Source: Methanocella_A sp035319305 (lineage in GTDB: Archaea; Halobacteriota; Methanocellia; Methanocellales; Methanocellaceae). Taken from it: a stretch of 5,309 nt of DNA. The notes beneath the pieces were generated by a model. It was not told the DNA's origin, did no database searches, and saw nothing but the letters and a program-made list of their open reading frames with translations. The translations under genes were made by a program, and so were the position numbers. The stretch covers positions 1 through 5,309 of the forward strand of contig DATHCY010000245.1 of assembly GCA_035319305.1 (NCBI GenBank). The letters run 5' to 3'. This document shows, in pieces, positions 4,423-5,309 of the stretch (the first letter of the stretch is position 1; the number at the start of each line of letters is the position of its first letter).

Positions 4423-5309
4423 ATGAGAATGAGGATTACGACGCCTTCACGTCTCCACTTTGGTCTGATCGATTTTAACGGGGGCCTGGGCCGCATCGAT
4501 GGTGGCGCAGGAGTCGCTATCAATAGCCCGCGTAATGTGGTGTCTGTTTGTGACAGCGATGTTTTTCAGGTCAACAGCTGTGATCCTGCAGCGATCGAGG
4601 GTATCGCCAAGAGGATCTGCGATAATCTGGGGAAACCTCTGCCGGCCATGGAGATCTCCGTCGAGGAGGAGATCTACAAGCACGCGGGCTTCGGCTCGAA
4701 GACACAGATCAGTCTGGCGATGGCCTATGCGATCGGCCAGTATTATGGCATCACCTATTCGAGCATTGAGGAACTGGCCCGGCTGGTCGGCCGGGGAGGG
4801 ACTTCAGGCATCGGGGTCCGTGCGTTCGACCGCGGAGGTTTCATCCTTGACTGTGGACATAGTTTCGGCAAAGATAAGGAAAAGACCTCGTGTCTGCCTT
4901 CTTCTGCTTCGAATGCAAAGCTTGCTCCGCTGGTCATGCGCTGCGATGTGCCCGAGAGCTGGCGATTCGTCCTGGTGACACCCCTGTACGACGAAGGCTC
5001 TCATGGCAAATCTGAGGTGGGCATTTTTAAATCATCTTTCCCTATCAAGGCAGCTCAGGTGGATAAAATCTGCCGCATAGTGCTGATGCAGATGGTGCCG
5101 GGCATCCTAGAGAAGGACATTGAGACCTTCGGAAAAGCGATTAACGGCATCCAGTCGATCGGCTTTAAACACACCGAGATCAAGCTTAAATCCCCATTGG
5201 TCCCGAACCTGCTGACACTCATGGATAGCGCCGGATCTTATGGCAGTGGTATGAGCTCGTTCGGGCCCACGGTATTCGGGCTGACGGACGGCGATAGAAA
5301 AGCTGAGGA
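4423..5309 (+). CDS. mptG: Beta-ribofuranosylaminobenzene 5'-phosphate synthase, 3' end missing
   Basis: The frame is open from the ATG at 4423 to the window edge (295 complete codons). It encodes a GHMP-kinase-superfamily protein of the beta-RFAP synthase family. This enzyme joins 4-hydroxybenzoate or 4-aminobenzoate to phosphoribosyl diphosphate, releasing CO2 and pyrophosphate, in the first committed step of methanopterin biosynthesis in the cytoplasm. Visible marks are the N-terminal PSRLHFGLIDFNGGLGRIDG, the GHMP-like glycine loop KHAGFGSKTQISLA (86-99) in place of the usual GLGSSAA, the family signature GRGGTSGIGVRAFDRGG (123-139), and MSSFGPTVFG (277-286) near the C terminus. Family members are usually about 320-330 residues, so roughly 30 residues lie beyond the window. 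The gene has its own TATA box and Shine-Dalgarno site. Its presence marks the host as an organism that makes methanopterin or a relative. The family call is firm; the symbol follows Methanocaldococcus usage. Confidence 0.9.
   Translation, partial: MRMRITTPSRLHFGLIDFNGGLGRIDGGAGVAINSPRNVVSVCDSDVFQVNSCDPAAIEGIAKRICDNLGKPLPAMEISVEEEIYKHAGFGSKTQISLAMAYAIGQYYGITYSSIEELARLVGRGGTSGIGVRAFDRGGFILDCGHSFGKDKEKTSCLPSSASNAKLAPLVMRCDVPESWRFVLVTPLYDEGSHGKSEVGIFKSSFPIKAAQVDKICRIVLMQMVPGILEKDIETFGKAINGIQSIGFKHTEIKLKSPLVPNLLTLMDSAGSYGSGMSSFGPTVFGLTDGDRKAE

Noticed and set aside
4499..4978. 159-residue plus-strand frame inside the beta-RFAP synthase gene
   Set aside because: It is in another frame, Arg- and Ser-rich without a family pattern, whereas the frame from 4423 carries all the enzyme motifs.

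Overview
The window looks like chromosomal DNA from a methanogenic euryarchaeon. The strongest evidence is the partial gene at the right end, a beta-ribofuranosylaminobenzene 5'-phosphate synthase (first committed step of methanopterin biosynthesis). Archaeal-type TATA boxes, Shine-Dalgarno sites and an archaeal-style operon layout agree with this. Moderate GC content and free use of ATA, AGG and CGG codons would fit a Methanocella-like or other methanomicrobial genome, but that placement is a guess and was not tested.

Left block (1-2862, plus strand): three closely packed genes that are probably one operon. First comes the C-terminal end of a small Lrp/AsnC ligand-binding (RAM) domain protein. 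Next is a soluble protein with two PRC-barrel-like segments, an MgtE N domain and a CBS pair, that is, the cytoplasmic sensor half of an MgtE magnesium channel without its membrane domain. Last is an NRAMP-superfamily transporter whose start codon overlaps the stop of the sensor gene. The transporter lacks the usual transition-metal and proton-pathway residues (DPGN is DAGG, the TM6 Met is Ala, the TM6 His is Trp, the TM3 Asp is Thr), so it resembles the magnesium-transporting NRAMP-related branch. The block ends in a hairpin followed by a T-run. I infer a magnesium sensor and transporter pair.

Middle block (2863-4028): a strong TATA box precedes a secreted or surface glycine-rich protein with a duplicated Cys-x3-Cys motif, whose function I do not recognise. 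After it lie two tandem TTTA/TAAA-loop hairpins that look like the right end of an IS200/IS605-type element, with no transposase or TnpB gene nearby. Converging on them from the minus strand is a YbjQ/UPF0145 family gene.

Right block (4029-5309): a gene-free divergent region of about 400 bases with several dyads, a stable hairpin, a T7 run (possibly a small RNA) and a good TATA box. It is followed by the methanopterin biosynthesis gene, which runs off the window.
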